From contig CAIQIQ010000017.1 in assembly GCA_903871935.1 (NCBI GenBank), positions 62,001 through 126,000 of the forward strand: 64,000 bases of DNA, given 5' to 3'. Source of the DNA: an uncultured Phycisphaerales bacterium (lineage in GTDB: Bacteria > Planctomycetota > Phycisphaerae > Tepidisphaerales > Tepidisphaeraceae). A program made the position numbers and the translations under genes. The notes below the pieces were generated by a model that was given only the letters and a program-made list of their open reading frames with translations, was not told the origin of the DNA and did no database searches. This document shows positions 19,330 to 28,591 of this stretch, one piece after another. How positions within the stretch are numbered: position 1 is the stretch's first letter; each line of letters starts with the position of its first letter.

Positions 19330-21192
19330 CTAGTTCGCCCCCTCAGGCTTGGCGGCCGCGGCGGGATTCAACCGGTCTTCGGCATCAATCAGGAACGCGC
19401 CGCGGGTGACGACGCGGTCGCCTTCGCTCAGGCCGGAGATGACCGGATACCAATCGCCGCTGGCCATCGGGCCGGTCTGGATCTGCTTCATATCAAAGAT
19501 TCCTTCGCCGCTCTGGACGTAGACGATCTTGCGTTTGCCGGTGTCGATGACGGCGGAGCGGGGAACTGCCAGAAGCTTTTGCGTGGCGGTGTTTGGCGTG
19601 GCGGCAGGAACCACCTGGGCCTTGGGCAGCGGCTCAACGGCGGACCCACAGGTGAGCATCTTGCTGCCATAGTACGGATTGGAGGTCTCGCCATTGGGCT
19701 GCAGCCAGTCGGCTTTCGCCATCGGGCAGCGGTAGATGCTCACGGCCGGTGAATCGCTGGGAATCTTCGCCGCCTTGCCCACATCGATCATCGCCTGCGA
19801 GACATCCTTGAACGCCTCGCGAAGACCGGCCAGGTCCCTGTTCATCGTCTTGTGCACCGCGGCGGTGAAGTGCTCGACCAGCGGCAGCAGGTTCGCATCG
19901 GCCTTTAATGGTTCCATCAATGCGGCCGTCTCATGCAGGGCACTGGAAACCTGCTCGCCGGAATCAGCGGCAAGCTGCTTCTGAGCGAAGAGGTACCTCT
20001 TCAGGGCGGCCGCATACGGCTGAGCATACGGTGACGACTCGGCCGTCGCCGGTTGAGCCCTGGGCAGGCCCGCCTGAAGCAGTTCGGCCGTGATCGGCAG
20101 TTCAAAATGAACGTTGGCGAACATGCCGGGGCGCAACTTCATGTCCGCATTACCAACCTCGACGCGGGCATTGAGCGTGCGCGTCTGCGGGTCAAGTGCA
20201 AAGTCGAGGTAGGTCACCTTGCCGGTGAAGCTCGCGCCGGGGAGAGACTCAACCGCGATCTTCGCAGTCTGGCCAATGTGGATCAGCGGGATATCGCTTT
20301 CAAAGATCTTTGCCTGCACCCATAGGGTCGAGAGATCGGCAATCGTAAACGGGGTAGCGCCGACTTCCAGGTAAGCGCCTTCAAGCACGTTCTTCGCCAC
20401 CAGCGTGCCGTCGATCGGACTGCTGACCAGCAGGTGCGTCTCCACGTTGCCGGTCTTGTCGAATTCGGCATCAATGGCGTCGAGTTGCTCGCGCGTGATC
20501 CCCCAGAGGACCAGCCGCTGCATGGAGGCGTTGTAAAGGTCCCCCGCATCCATCTTCAGGTCATCGTTGCTCTTGGTGAGCATGTCGTTCACTCGCTTGC
20601 GTGCGTTGAGATAGTCGCGGATGGCGGTGTAGACTTCAGGACTGTACAGCGAATAGACCGGGTCGCCCATTTTCACCGGCTGGCCGACGTAGCGAAGCAT
20701 GAGCTGATCCACACGCCCGCTCACCCGCGCTGAAAGCTGGGCAAAGGCGGACTCGTTGTAATCGACGACGCCGATCGCCTCGATGGTGCGAGTTAGCTCA
20801 CGGCTTTCCACCAGCGTCGTGGCAATGCCGGCCATCGCCACCCGTTGCGGAGAAAGCTGCACGCGCGACATTACATCGGCCGGCAGAACCTGTTGCTCCC
20901 CCTTCTTCCGCTTGATCAGAGGCATGCCGCATATCGGGCAATCCCCCGGGGCAGTGCGAATGACCTGCGGGTGCATGGCGCAGTAGTACTCAATGTCGCT
21001 ATGGGCCGCGAGCATATCGGGCGGCACGTCTGGGCGGGTCCACTTATCCACATGGTTCTTGATGTCATCCCAGTAGCCCACGACCAGGCCCGCGATAACG
21101 AACACCGCGAGAAAGCGAAGCCGGGCAAGGACAACCTTTGTTACGGCAACCGCATTAGAGATAAGCTTGGCCATTTCGTACTCATTTGCCAT
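19330..21192 (-). CDS. CusB-type periplasmic adaptor with heavy-metal-binding and DUF3347 domains
   Basis: The membrane fusion protein of the tripartite metal exporter, 620 residues against ~400 for plain CusB. Order: membrane anchor (~25-40); heavy-metal-binding domain (~69-95) with Y-Y-C-A-M-H-P-Q and D-C-P-I-C-G-M-P-L; the lipoyl/hairpin/barrel adaptor core; a domain at ~385-515 ending C-P-M-A-K-A-D-W-L and N-P-Y-Y-G-S-K-M-L-T-C-G, which matches DUF3347; and the membrane-proximal C-terminal part. The extra Cys/Met/His modules suggest capture or sensing of Cu-like metals. The first ATG at 21192 overlaps the upstream gene by 11 nt; the ATG at 21174 is an alternative just after that stop. Confidence 0.92.
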   Translation of the reverse strand: MANEYEMAKLISNAVAVTKVVLARLRFLAVFVIAGLVVGYWDDIKNHVDKWTRPDVPPDMLAAHSDIEYYCAMHPQVIRTAPGDCPICGMPLIKRKKGEQQVLPADVMSRVQLSPQRVAMAGIATTLVESRELTRTIEAIGVVDYNESAFAQLSARVSGRVDQLMLRYVGQPVKMGDPVYSLYSPEVYTAIRDYLNARKRVNDMLTKSNDDLKMDAGDLYNASMQRLVLWGITREQLDAIDAEFDKTGNVETHLLVSSPIDGTLVAKNVLEGAYLEVGATPFTIADLSTLWVQAKIFESDIPLIHIGQTAKIAVESLPGASFTGKVTYLDFALDPQTRTLNARVEVGNADMKLRPGMFANVHFELPITAELLQAGLPRAQPATAESSPYAQPYAAALKRYLFAQKQLAADSGEQVSSALHETAALMEPLKADANLLPLVEHFTAAVHKTMNRDLAGLREAFKDVSQAMIDVGKAAKIPSDSPAVSIYRCPMAKADWLQPNGETSNPYYGSKMLTCGSAVEPLPKAQVVPAATPNTATQKLLAVPRSAVIDTGKRKIVYVQSGEGIFDMKQIQTGPMASGDWYPVISGLSEGDRVVTRGAFLIDAEDRLNPAAAAKPEGAN

Positions 21193-22567
21193 TTGTCATT
21201 GTCGTCGTCGGAACGGTTGTCGCCACCGGTCGTATCGCCTCGACATCCATCCCGGCGATCTCTTCCAGTTCCGCCAGGCGTTTCTCGCGATCGATGCGGA
21301 ACTGGTCAATCGAGCGGTTGACGTCAATCAGCATCCGCTGGGCGTCAAGCAGCTCGCCCAGCCCCAGCCGGCCGGCCGTGTAGTCTTGCCGGGCGGCCTG
21401 GAGAACCTGCCTGGTCACCGGAAGAATATTGTCGCGATAGAAGGCCTCCTGCCGCTCGGCATTGCGCAGGGCATACAGCGTTGCAACGAAATTGGCGGCC
21501 TTGTCCTGCCGCGTTTGCCGCAACATCGACTCCGATGCCTCGCGCATTGCCTGGGCCTCTTTGATGCTCGCCTCGATCATGGGAATGGTGGTCGGCAGCA
21601 CGATCATCGCGCCGATGGTCTGTGAAACACTGCCGGTAAAGGCGGCCGTCGGGCTGATGTCGGGCAGGTACTGCATCTTCGCCAGGTCGATCGCATCCTG
21701 CCGGCCCTTCACCTGGGCAGCCAGACGTTTGATCTCGGGCGAAGTATCCACCCCCATCGCGATAAGCTGGTCATCGGCCGGGATAGGACGAGGATCGGGA
21801 AGCGTCTCGGGCAACTCGATCGGTGCATCGGTCGGCCGCGCCATCATGCCATTGAGCATCGTCCGCATCGCTTTGGCCTGCGACTGCATCGTGGCGATCT
21901 CGTTTTCCATCACTCGCGCGGCAAGCTGTGCCCTGAGCATATCCTGCTGTGCCGCCCCCCCTCCGCCCGCGCCGCCCGCCTGCACGCGCGAACGCACGTT
22001 CTGCACGGTGAGTTTCTGCAGTTCCAGGTTCTGTCGCATCAGACGGATCTGGTCCTGCATCAGCGCCAGATCGTAGTAACTGGTGAGCGCCTGCCTCTGG
22101 ATACGAAACTTGGCTGCGGCAAAGGATTGGGCAGCCTGCTGGGCACTGGCCAGGGCAGCTTCGCCGCCCTTCCTGATTTTGCTGGGCATCTTCAAGGGCG
22201 TTGAAGGGTCAAAGGCCGCCGACGTGGTCACGCGATCCCATGTCTTGACGCTGCCTCCGGAGAACATGTACTCAAAGCCAAGGCTGACATTACTGTTGGG
22301 CCAGTAGCTGGCCGCCCCAATCCTCTCCTCGGCCGCCCGCCACTCGTCATACGCAGCCTCAAGCTCGCCATTGGCCAGCAGCGAACGTTGCAGCACATCT
22401 TGCCAGGTGGCCGGGCTGGGCAACTCCGGCAACTGCCGCTGGGCAAAGGGTTTCTGGTATGGCTTACCCGCCTCCTGAAGCTCCTGATCAAGCTGGTGAG
22501 TCTCCTTCGGCTTCATCATGCAGCCGGCAAACAGCAGCGCCAACCCGGTGATCAGCAGCACCCTCAT
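21182..22567 (-). CDS. CusC/TolC-type outer-membrane efflux lipoprotein
   Basis: The outer-membrane channel of the metal exporter, 461 residues. It starts with a lipoprotein signal M-R-V-L-L-I-T-G-L-A-L-L-F-A-G-C, so it is probably acylated at Cys16. Two similar long helical halves follow, including Q-L-A-A-R-V-M-E-N-E-I-A-T-M-Q and Y-T-A-G-R-L-G-L-G-E-L-L-D-A-Q-R, the hallmark of outer membrane efflux proteins. A GTG 12 codons upstream could also start the frame, but the ATG at 22567 gives the proper lipobox position. It is the first gene of a CusC-CusB pair on the minus strand, overlapping the adaptor gene. Confidence 0.92.
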   Translation of the reverse strand: MRVLLITGLALLFAGCMMKPKETHQLDQELQEAGKPYQKPFAQRQLPELPSPATWQDVLQRSLLANGELEAAYDEWRAAEERIGAASYWPNSNVSLGFEYMFSGGSVKTWDRVTTSAAFDPSTPLKMPSKIRKGGEAALASAQQAAQSFAAAKFRIQRQALTSYYDLALMQDQIRLMRQNLELQKLTVQNVRSRVQAGGAGGGGAAQQDMLRAQLAARVMENEIATMQSQAKAMRTMLNGMMARPTDAPIELPETLPDPRPIPADDQLIAMGVDTSPEIKRLAAQVKGRQDAIDLAKMQYLPDISPTAAFTGSVSQTIGAMIVLPTTIPMIEASIKEAQAMREASESMLRQTRQDKAANFVATLYALRNAERQEAFYRDNILPVTRQVLQAARQDYTAGRLGLGELLDAQRMLIDVNRSIDQFRIDREKRLAELEEIAGMDVEAIRPVATTVPTTTMTNGK

Positions 22568-22892
22568 CGCAGACTCTGGCCATCTATGCACGTTCTTCTC
22601 CACAGAACCAGGAACGAGCGGGCCATGGCGTAAGGTTCAACACTCGTACATCATCGCAGAGCCAGCCAGCCTGATTAGCACGAGGCATAGTATATCAGGC
22701 GATTAACATGGTGCGCCGAACTCCGCATCGCATTGTGCCAGAACATACTCGTGTGGCATGTCTGCAAACGCCGCAAGCACGACATGCCTGAGCCAGTTGC
22801 CGGGCCTGTCGGACCTTCCAGCGCATGCAACATGGGGATGGCGAAAGCGGTACATGGTTCAGGAACCGCTGTAACCATCACTTGGAGCACAA

Positions 22893-24062
22893 ATGATGAC
22901 TCTGAAGATCTACGCCCTGTTATCAATCGCCTGGCTGGTTGCAGGTACGGCACTGTGCGCCGATGCACCCGCAGCCAAGCCGTCCGTCCACGTCATCCAC
23001 TTGCCCGACAATGCCTTCGTTCCGGATGTCGCGATTGGCGCGGACGGCACAATGCATATGGTCTATGCCCTGGGGGACAACGCCTGGTACGTGCGCTCCG
23101 CCGACAATGGGGCGACCTTCACTCCCCCGGTGGCGGTGAACACGTCCGGACAGGTGGAACTGCGAATGGGCGAGCGCGGGCCAAAGATCGCCCTGGGCAA
23201 GGATGATGCGATCCATGTGGTGTGGCTCGACCGGTGGGCACCGGGCGCAAAAACGCAGACGCGGCATGCACGAAGTATCGACGGCGGCAAGACGTTCTCT
23301 GCCCCGACCCAGCTCTCGACGAAGAACGGCATGGATGGCGTAACCATGGCGGCCGATCCGTCCGGGAATGTCATCGCCTTCTGGCATGCGTTCGATCCGC
23401 CGCAGAAGGAAGTCCCGGAGGGCCATTGGATATACCTGGCACGGTCGTTTGATAACGGTGCAACATTCGCCCCAGCCGAGCGGCTGCAACTCAAGGGCAT
23501 CAAAGACCTGGCCTGCTCCATGTGTCTGATGCGAGCGCGGATCGGCACCGATGGGAAGGTGTATCTCGCCTTTCGCAGCGCCGAAAACAACATCCGGGAT
23601 TTCTACATGCTCAAATGCGATGTACGCGAGAATGCATTTAGAGCGATTCGCGTGAATGACGATAACTGGCATCTGGAGAGCTGCCCGATGTGCGGTCCCG
23701 AGTTCACGCTTGATGTCAAGGGCGATGGGTATTGCGCGTTCATGAGCAAGCACAAGGTGTACTGGTCGGTACTGCCGGCCGGTGGCAGTGCGTTCCGCCT
23801 TCATGTCGCCACGCCGACGAATCAGGATCAGGAGATCTATCCCACGGCCGTTTCCAACGGCAAAGGCGATGTGCTGCTGCTCTGGCAGGTCGGCCCGATG
23901 GCAGTGGATAAGAAAGCCACCGTCCACTGGGCAATCTACAGCAGTGACGGCACCTTCACCGGACGAACGGCGCAACTGGGCACGACGACATCCGGAACCA
24001 AGCCCACGGCTTTCGCCGATCGTGAGGGTGGGTTTCACATCGTGACCACGGCCAAACCCTAA
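22893..24062 (+). CDS. Secreted sialidase-like (BNR) propeller with two CxxC motifs
   Basis: 389 residues with a signal peptide (L-S-I-A-W-L-V-A-G-T-A-L-C-A-D). At least three Asp-box motifs S-x-D-x-G-x-T-F occur near residues 69, 128 and 185, typical of beta-propellers of the sialidase superfamily. The catalytic arginine triad of real sialidases was not identified, so an enzyme activity is doubtful. Unusual features are C-S-M-C at 208-211 and C-P-M-C-G at 264-268, both Cys-x-Met-Cys and suited to soft metals such as copper. The gene is divergent from the CusC-like gene, 325 nt between starts, which fits a shared metal context. Confidence 0.75.
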   Translation: MMTLKIYALLSIAWLVAGTALCADAPAAKPSVHVIHLPDNAFVPDVAIGADGTMHMVYALGDNAWYVRSADNGATFTPPVAVNTSGQVELRMGERGPKIALGKDDAIHVVWLDRWAPGAKTQTRHARSIDGGKTFSAPTQLSTKNGMDGVTMAADPSGNVIAFWHAFDPPQKEVPEGHWIYLARSFDNGATFAPAERLQLKGIKDLACSMCLMRARIGTDGKVYLAFRSAENNIRDFYMLKCDVRENAFRAIRVNDDNWHLESCPMCGPEFTLDVKGDGYCAFMSKHKVYWSVLPAGGSAFRLHVATPTNQDQEIYPTAVSNGKGDVLLLWQVGPMAVDKKATVHWAIYSSDGTFTGRTAQLGTTTSGTKPTAFADREGGFHIVTTAKP

Positions 24063-24351
24063 GAGCCGTGGTCTAACACGTTAGTATGGCCTACCCGACC
24101 ATGCACAGCCGTGCTACCGCTGCGCCCGCGGGGGGCCTGGTTACTCGCCAATAAACAAATCCGCATTACCCAACACTTGTCCCCGTTCGTGTAATACAAT
24201 TACTGCAGATGGGATCGCCGCACGCGTTACGTTGTGCATGGTCACCATGATGAGCAGACGGAGTGTGCCAGACAGCCACGCAACGTGCGACGCTTTGGGA
24301 GTCAGAGATCTGGTCGTGGGCGTGGCATACTTAGATTGAAAGGGGACCGCT

Positions 24352-25026
24352 ATGTTGGCGTCACGTGGAAGTTCGTTACTTGCTGCCGCAATGCTCTTCA
24401 TGGTTACAGGGCCGGCGCTAACTCATGATGCGTACGGCCAGATGGGCACAGGACAGCAAGGCGGCCAAACGCCAGTCGCCGCCGCGAGGCATGATCTGGC
24501 CACTGCGCAAGCCAACGTCGACCGGCTGAAGGAGCATGCTGAGCGCGCTCTCTCGCACGACAAGAATTGGACCGCCGCCAAGGAGGCGGTAACTCTGGCG
24601 GAGAAGAATCAGGCTGCGGTTTGCGAGCAGGTGAAACAACAGACGATGGCCAAGCCGGAGTATCAGGCTTTGGCTCAGCAGCTCGAACAGAAGGGCGCAG
24701 AAAACCAGGCGGCTGATGCCCGCATCAAAATGGCCAACATGGTCTGGGAGGACGAGCACAACTCGTCCGAGTATGCGGAAGCCAAGGCGCGCCTGCATGA
24801 TGCAAAAGCAGATCTGGATGCGCGCTGGAAAGCCTATGAGACAAACGTACTGGCAAATGACCCGGATTGGCGAAGCGCCAATGCTGCCCTTGATGCCGCC
24901 AGATCACGTGTGTCGGCCGCCATGGGCACACGGAGAACCGGCGCGATTCGGCAGTCAGGCTCAGGAACGTCCAGCCGAGGCGGCTATGGTCGAAGCTCAT
25001 CGAGTTCACGAGGTTCCCGATACTAA
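24352..25026 (+). CDS. Secreted coiled-coil hypothetical protein
   Basis: 224 residues with a signal peptide (L-L-A-A-A-M-L-F-M-V-T-G-P-A-L-T-H). Long helices rich in Ala, Gln, Glu and Lys follow, with the pattern A-x-A-x-V-x-x-L-K-E-H-A-E-R-A-L repeated in variants, so the protein should form a coiled coil in the periplasm. The C-terminal ~35 residues are Ser/Gly/Arg-rich and probably disordered. The start at 24352 has AAAGGGGA six bases upstream. The gene stands alone between the propeller gene and the small heavy-metal-binding gene. No function is recognised. Confidence 0.68.
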   Translation: MLASRGSSLLAAAMLFMVTGPALTHDAYGQMGTGQQGGQTPVAAARHDLATAQANVDRLKEHAERALSHDKNWTAAKEAVTLAEKNQAAVCEQVKQQTMAKPEYQALAQQLEQKGAENQAADARIKMANMVWEDEHNSSEYAEAKARLHDAKADLDARWKAYETNVLANDPDWRSANAALDAARSRVSAAMGTRRTGAIRQSGSGTSSRGGYGRSSSSSRGSRY

Positions 25027-25191
25027 TCGTTGCTCGTCGCTGCAGCCGCGGAAGCAGGCCGGGCGACACTGCTGATTGGATCATGGTGGTACGTGCTGGT
25101 GATGGCGGTGTCCTACCCCAATCGGGCGACCACATGTTCGTGCGGGCGCGCCGCAACCAGACTCTGCCTGAAAACCAATAGCCCAGCGGCC

Positions 25192-25443
25192 TTACGACTG
25201 CGCCTGCTTCACCAGGTCCATCCCGCACTTGGGACATTTGCCGGGCTTATCTGATTTGGAGCATCCCATCGGGCACACATAGGTCTCGCCCGTTGGACGT
25301 GTGCTGGGCTGCGTCGTGGCCGCTGCCATGGTCGAGCGCGGGCATGACATCGAGTCACCCCCGCCGCAGCATCCTGCGCCGGCCAATGCCCATGTTCCCA
25401 CACCCAGAACCAACGCCACCGTAGCCAAGATCACAATTCGCAT
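25192..25443 (-). CDS. Small secreted heavy-metal-binding domain protein
   Basis: 83 residues. A signal peptide (I-V-I-L-A-T-V-A-L-V-L-G-V-G-T-W-A-L-A) is followed by a Cys-rich stretch G-C-C-G-G-G-D-S-M-S-C. After a Thr/Pro linker comes Y-V-C-P-M-G-C-S ... G-K-C-P-K-C-G-M-D-L-V-K, the heavy-metal-binding domain that also occurs at the N-terminus of CusB-like adaptors. GAGGAG lies six bases before the ATG. A free periplasmic copy of this domain could buffer or hand over Cu, Ag or similar metals to the exporter at 13.7-22.6 kb. This link is inferred from the shared domain and the distance. Confidence 0.82.
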   Translation of the reverse strand: MRIVILATVALVLGVGTWALAGAGCCGGGDSMSCPRSTMAAATTQPSTRPTGETYVCPMGCSKSDKPGKCPKCGMDLVKQAQS

Positions 25444-25621
25444 TCTAACTCCTCTTCGTTGTATACGTCTTCAACCAGAAGAACGTATGCACGCGGCGGA
25501 AGAGTTCATCCCGACTGCCCGTTTTGTCGAGCAACATCCGCAAGCTCCGCCAGCACGGCGGGCCGGCCCTTGCCCACGCAAGGGCCGGTGGTAGATTCCT
25601 GGCAGTCATAGAGGAACGCAC

Positions 25622-26797
25622 ATGATGAACCTGTGGCAATGCCTGGCGGCCGCCGCGATGTGTGGAATCGCTTCCGCCGCTGAACCCGCATCCGCACCGG
25701 CGACCCGCCCAGCCGCCACCCGCCGAGGCGAGGCGCCGCCAATCGTCTCGCCGGAGGTCCGCTCCGATCGCACGGTGGTATTCCGGCTGCGAGCGCCGCA
25801 GGCCGCCAAGGTGGAGGTCTTCGGCGAATGGAGCGACGACGCCACGCCACTGGCCAAGGACGATAACGGCCTCTGGATCGCCACCGTCGGCCCCCTGCCG
25901 CCCGATATATACGAGTACCAGTTTATCGTGGACGGCCTGCACATTCCCGACCCAACCAACCGCCACGTCAAGCCGTCGGCTACCATTACGACCAGCATTT
26001 TGGAAGTTCCCGGCGATACGCCGCTGTTGCACGAATTCCTGGCCGTACCGCACGGCACAGTGCGGCTGTATTCCTATCAATCCAGGTCGCTGGGCACACT
26101 TCGCAGCCTGCGCGTCTACACGCCGCCGGGCTACGACCAGAATCCGGAGGCGCGGTATCCGGTGCTGTATCTTCTTCACGGCTGGGGCGACAGCGAGGGC
26201 ACATGGACCGACCTGGGCAGGGCGAACCTGATCCTGGACAACCTGATTGCCGCCGGCAAGGCCAGGCCCATGCTCATCGTCATGCCCAACGGCCATGCTG
26301 AATTCGCCCGATCGACGTCGCGGCCGGCCGGCCAGCGTAACGGCGGCCAACCGTTCGAACGCGACCTGCTGGAAGACTTGATTCCCTACATCGAGGCCAA
26401 CTGCCGCGTCGAGGGGACGCCGGCAGGCCGGGCCATCGCCGGCACGTCCATGGGCGGGGCCCAGGCCTTGACCATTGGCCTGAACCATCCCGAATTGTTC
26501 GCCTGGGTCGGCGCCTTCAGTTCGGCCGTCTTCCGGTCCCAGAGCACCTTCGCCGCCGCAACGGCCAACCCCAAGGCCACCAACGAGGCGTATCGACTGA
26601 TCTGGATCGGCTGCGGAAAAGGCGACCGCCTGCTGCCGCGCAGCCAGGAACTGGCGGCCACGTTCAAGGACCATGGAATCCGCCACCAGTTCGTAGAAAG
26701 CGACGGCCAGCACAGCTTCATGCTCTGGCGGCAATACTTGGCCCAGTTCGCACCGCGGCTATTCCAGGAATCGGAAAACGGGACAGCGACCAAGTAA
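25622..26797 (+). CDS. Secreted esterase with N-terminal CBM48-like domain
   Basis: 391 residues: signal peptide (1-20), Pro/Ala/Thr linker, a CBM48/early-set immunoglobulin-like domain (~45-130; V-F-R-L-R-A-P-Q-A-A-K-V-E-V-F-G-E-W and I-Y-E-Y-Q-F-I-V-D-G) and a D-type esterase (~140-391). The esterase shows Y-P-V-L-Y-L-L-H-G-W-G-D, the nucleophile in G-T-S-M-G-G and the catalytic His in D-G-Q-H-S-F. The architecture matches secreted feruloyl or acetyl-xylan esterases that remove ester groups from plant polysaccharides. The substrate is inferred from architecture only. GAGGA lies about nine bases upstream of the chosen ATG. Confidence 0.88.
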   Translation: MMNLWQCLAAAAMCGIASAAEPASAPATRPAATRRGEAPPIVSPEVRSDRTVVFRLRAPQAAKVEVFGEWSDDATPLAKDDNGLWIATVGPLPPDIYEYQFIVDGLHIPDPTNRHVKPSATITTSILEVPGDTPLLHEFLAVPHGTVRLYSYQSRSLGTLRSLRVYTPPGYDQNPEARYPVLYLLHGWGDSEGTWTDLGRANLILDNLIAAGKARPMLIVMPNGHAEFARSTSRPAGQRNGGQPFERDLLEDLIPYIEANCRVEGTPAGRAIAGTSMGGAQALTIGLNHPELFAWVGAFSSAVFRSQSTFAAATANPKATNEAYRLIWIGCGKGDRLLPRSQELAATFKDHGIRHQFVESDGQHSFMLWRQYLAQFAPRLFQESENGTATK

Positions 26798-26884
26798 CTG
26801 AGCTTGCCCGACCTCGTGTTGACCGTCGGTGCGACCAGCGATACAACTCCTTGCTGATTCGGGCACAAGCGTGGAGATGGGACT

Positions 26885-28339
26885 ATGCAAAGCGTGCGGG
26901 CGCCTCGGGCTCCTTCGTTGCTGGTACGGGCGGTGCTGGCGGTTCTTCTGATGATCGGCTTTTACCTGCTGGCCATTGTGATGGCCGGCGGAATGCTCTT
27001 CCTGGCCTATGCCATGGTGGTCTACGGCCAACGCGTGCCCGTGAGGCTACTGATCATCTGCGTGGTCGGCGCCGGCGTGATCCTCTGGAGCATGATCCCG
27101 CGCCGCGACCGCTTCACGCCCCCCGGGCCGCAGTTGCTGCCGTCCGAGCAGCCGGAGTTGTTCCAGCACATTCAGCAGGTGGCGGCCGCCACCGGCCAGA
27201 AGATGCCCGCCGAGATCTACCTCGATCGTGATGTCAACGCCTGGGTAGCCCAGCGCGGCGGCATCATGGGCTTCGGAAGCCGCCGCGCCATGGCCCTGGG
27301 GCTTTCGCTCATGCGCGTGCTCAGCGTTTCCGAGTTGCGCGCGGTGCTGGCTCACGAGTTTGGCCACTACCACGGCGGCGACACCAAACTCGGCCCCTGG
27401 GTCTACAAGACCCGCGCCGCCATTGGCCGGACCATCCAGGGCCTCGGCCAGTCGGTCGGCATGGTCCAGGCGCCCTTCCTCTGGTACGGCAAGCTCTTTC
27501 TCCGCGTCACGCACGCCATCTCCCGCCAACAGGAATACACGGCCGATCGCCTGGCCGCCCAGACCGAAGGCCGCGAATCCCTTGCCAGCGGCCTGCGCAA
27601 GACGCACGCCGCCGGCATGGCCTTTGCCCCGTTCTGGCAGCAGGAGATGGTCCCCGCCCTGTCGGCCGGTTTCCGCCCACCCATGGCCGAGGGCTTCGTG
27701 CAGTTCATGCAGGCCGCCCCGATCAGCAAGGCGCTGCATGAAACGCTGGATAAGGCTCTTCAGGAAGAAAAGCCCGATCTCTACAGCACCCACCCGCCGC
27801 TGAAACATCGCATCGCGGCCGTTGAACACCTCCCCGCCAACGCCGGCACGTCCGACAACCGCTGCGCTGTCTCATTGCTGCGAAATGTTCCACAACTCGA
27901 ACGCCAACTGCTGACGGCAATCGCCGGCCCCGAAGCGGTGAGCAAACTCGCCGAAGCCCATTGGGGCGAACTGGGAACCAAGGTCTACCTTCCCATCTGG
28001 CGCAAACTGATCCAGGATGAGAAGGCTCTCCTGAAGGACCTGACCCCCGAAGCTCTCGCCACCCGGGCCTCATCGCTGAAGTCTCTCGGTTCTGCTGCTG
28101 ATGTTGCCAAACGCATGGCCGTTATCGGCGCGGCCGTAGCGGTAGCGTCCATCGACGCGGGCGCCCAACTCGTCTGCGACCCTGGTGCGCCCGTCGCCGT
28201 CTGCAGAGATTCCGTGCGCATCGAACCGTTCGGCATCGTCGAGCAACTGGCTGCCAAGAAGATCGGCGGCCAAACCTGGTGCGAACAATGCCGGTACTTC
28301 GGCATCGCCGGCATCCAACTGAGCGAAGCCTCGACGTGA
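26885..28339 (+). CDS. M48 family membrane metalloprotease
   Basis: 484 residues. Two N-terminal membrane helices lie at about 12-45 and 52-75. The zinc motif H-E-F-G-H-Y-H-G-G-D sits near residue 158, and a downstream glutamate (Q-E-Y-T-A-D-R-L-A-A) completes the site, as in Ste24/HtpX-type proteases. Y-S-T-H-P-P-L-K-H-R-I follows, also typical. The last ~170 residues are an extra region ending with a cysteine pair, W-C-E-Q-C. The family degrades misfolded membrane proteins or trims peptides. GGAG lies ten bases before the ATG. The esterase ends 87 nt upstream on the same strand. Confidence 0.88.
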   Translation: MQSVRAPRAPSLLVRAVLAVLLMIGFYLLAIVMAGGMLFLAYAMVVYGQRVPVRLLIICVVGAGVILWSMIPRRDRFTPPGPQLLPSEQPELFQHIQQVAAATGQKMPAEIYLDRDVNAWVAQRGGIMGFGSRRAMALGLSLMRVLSVSELRAVLAHEFGHYHGGDTKLGPWVYKTRAAIGRTIQGLGQSVGMVQAPFLWYGKLFLRVTHAISRQQEYTADRLAAQTEGRESLASGLRKTHAAGMAFAPFWQQEMVPALSAGFRPPMAEGFVQFMQAAPISKALHETLDKALQEEKPDLYSTHPPLKHRIAAVEHLPANAGTSDNRCAVSLLRNVPQLERQLLTAIAGPEAVSKLAEAHWGELGTKVYLPIWRKLIQDEKALLKDLTPEALATRASSLKSLGSAADVAKRMAVIGAAVAVASIDAGAQLVCDPGAPVAVCRDSVRIEPFGIVEQLAAKKIGGQTWCEQCRYFGIAGIQLSEAST

Positions 28340-28591
28340 TACGCCTCTGGGCCAGGGAGCAGGGACCCGGGAACTGAAGGCGATCCTGAACGAATGGCCC
28401 CGGAAGAGCCGGCTCACCCGTTCACGTCGACCGTCGCTCTGGATGCACATCATCATTTCCCCTATCGTTAACACAAGTTACTCGCTGGGCTTATGCTCCG
28501 TCGCGGAAACACAAGAAGCCAGTGAACCCCTGTGGGCCGCCACACCGTTATTACCTGATAGTGGCGGCCGTTGGATGGAAGCGAACCGCAG

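Noticed and set aside
22923-24038. A 371-codon minus-strand frame over the propeller gene
   Set aside because: The plus-strand frame has Asp boxes and a signal peptide; this frame has no recognisable feature.
22893-24062. Functional sialidase
   Set aside because: Asp boxes are present but the arginine triad and catalytic acid/tyrosine were not identified.
25445-26734. A 429-codon minus-strand frame over the esterase gene
   Set aside because: Shadow of a gene with intact catalytic motifs on the other strand.
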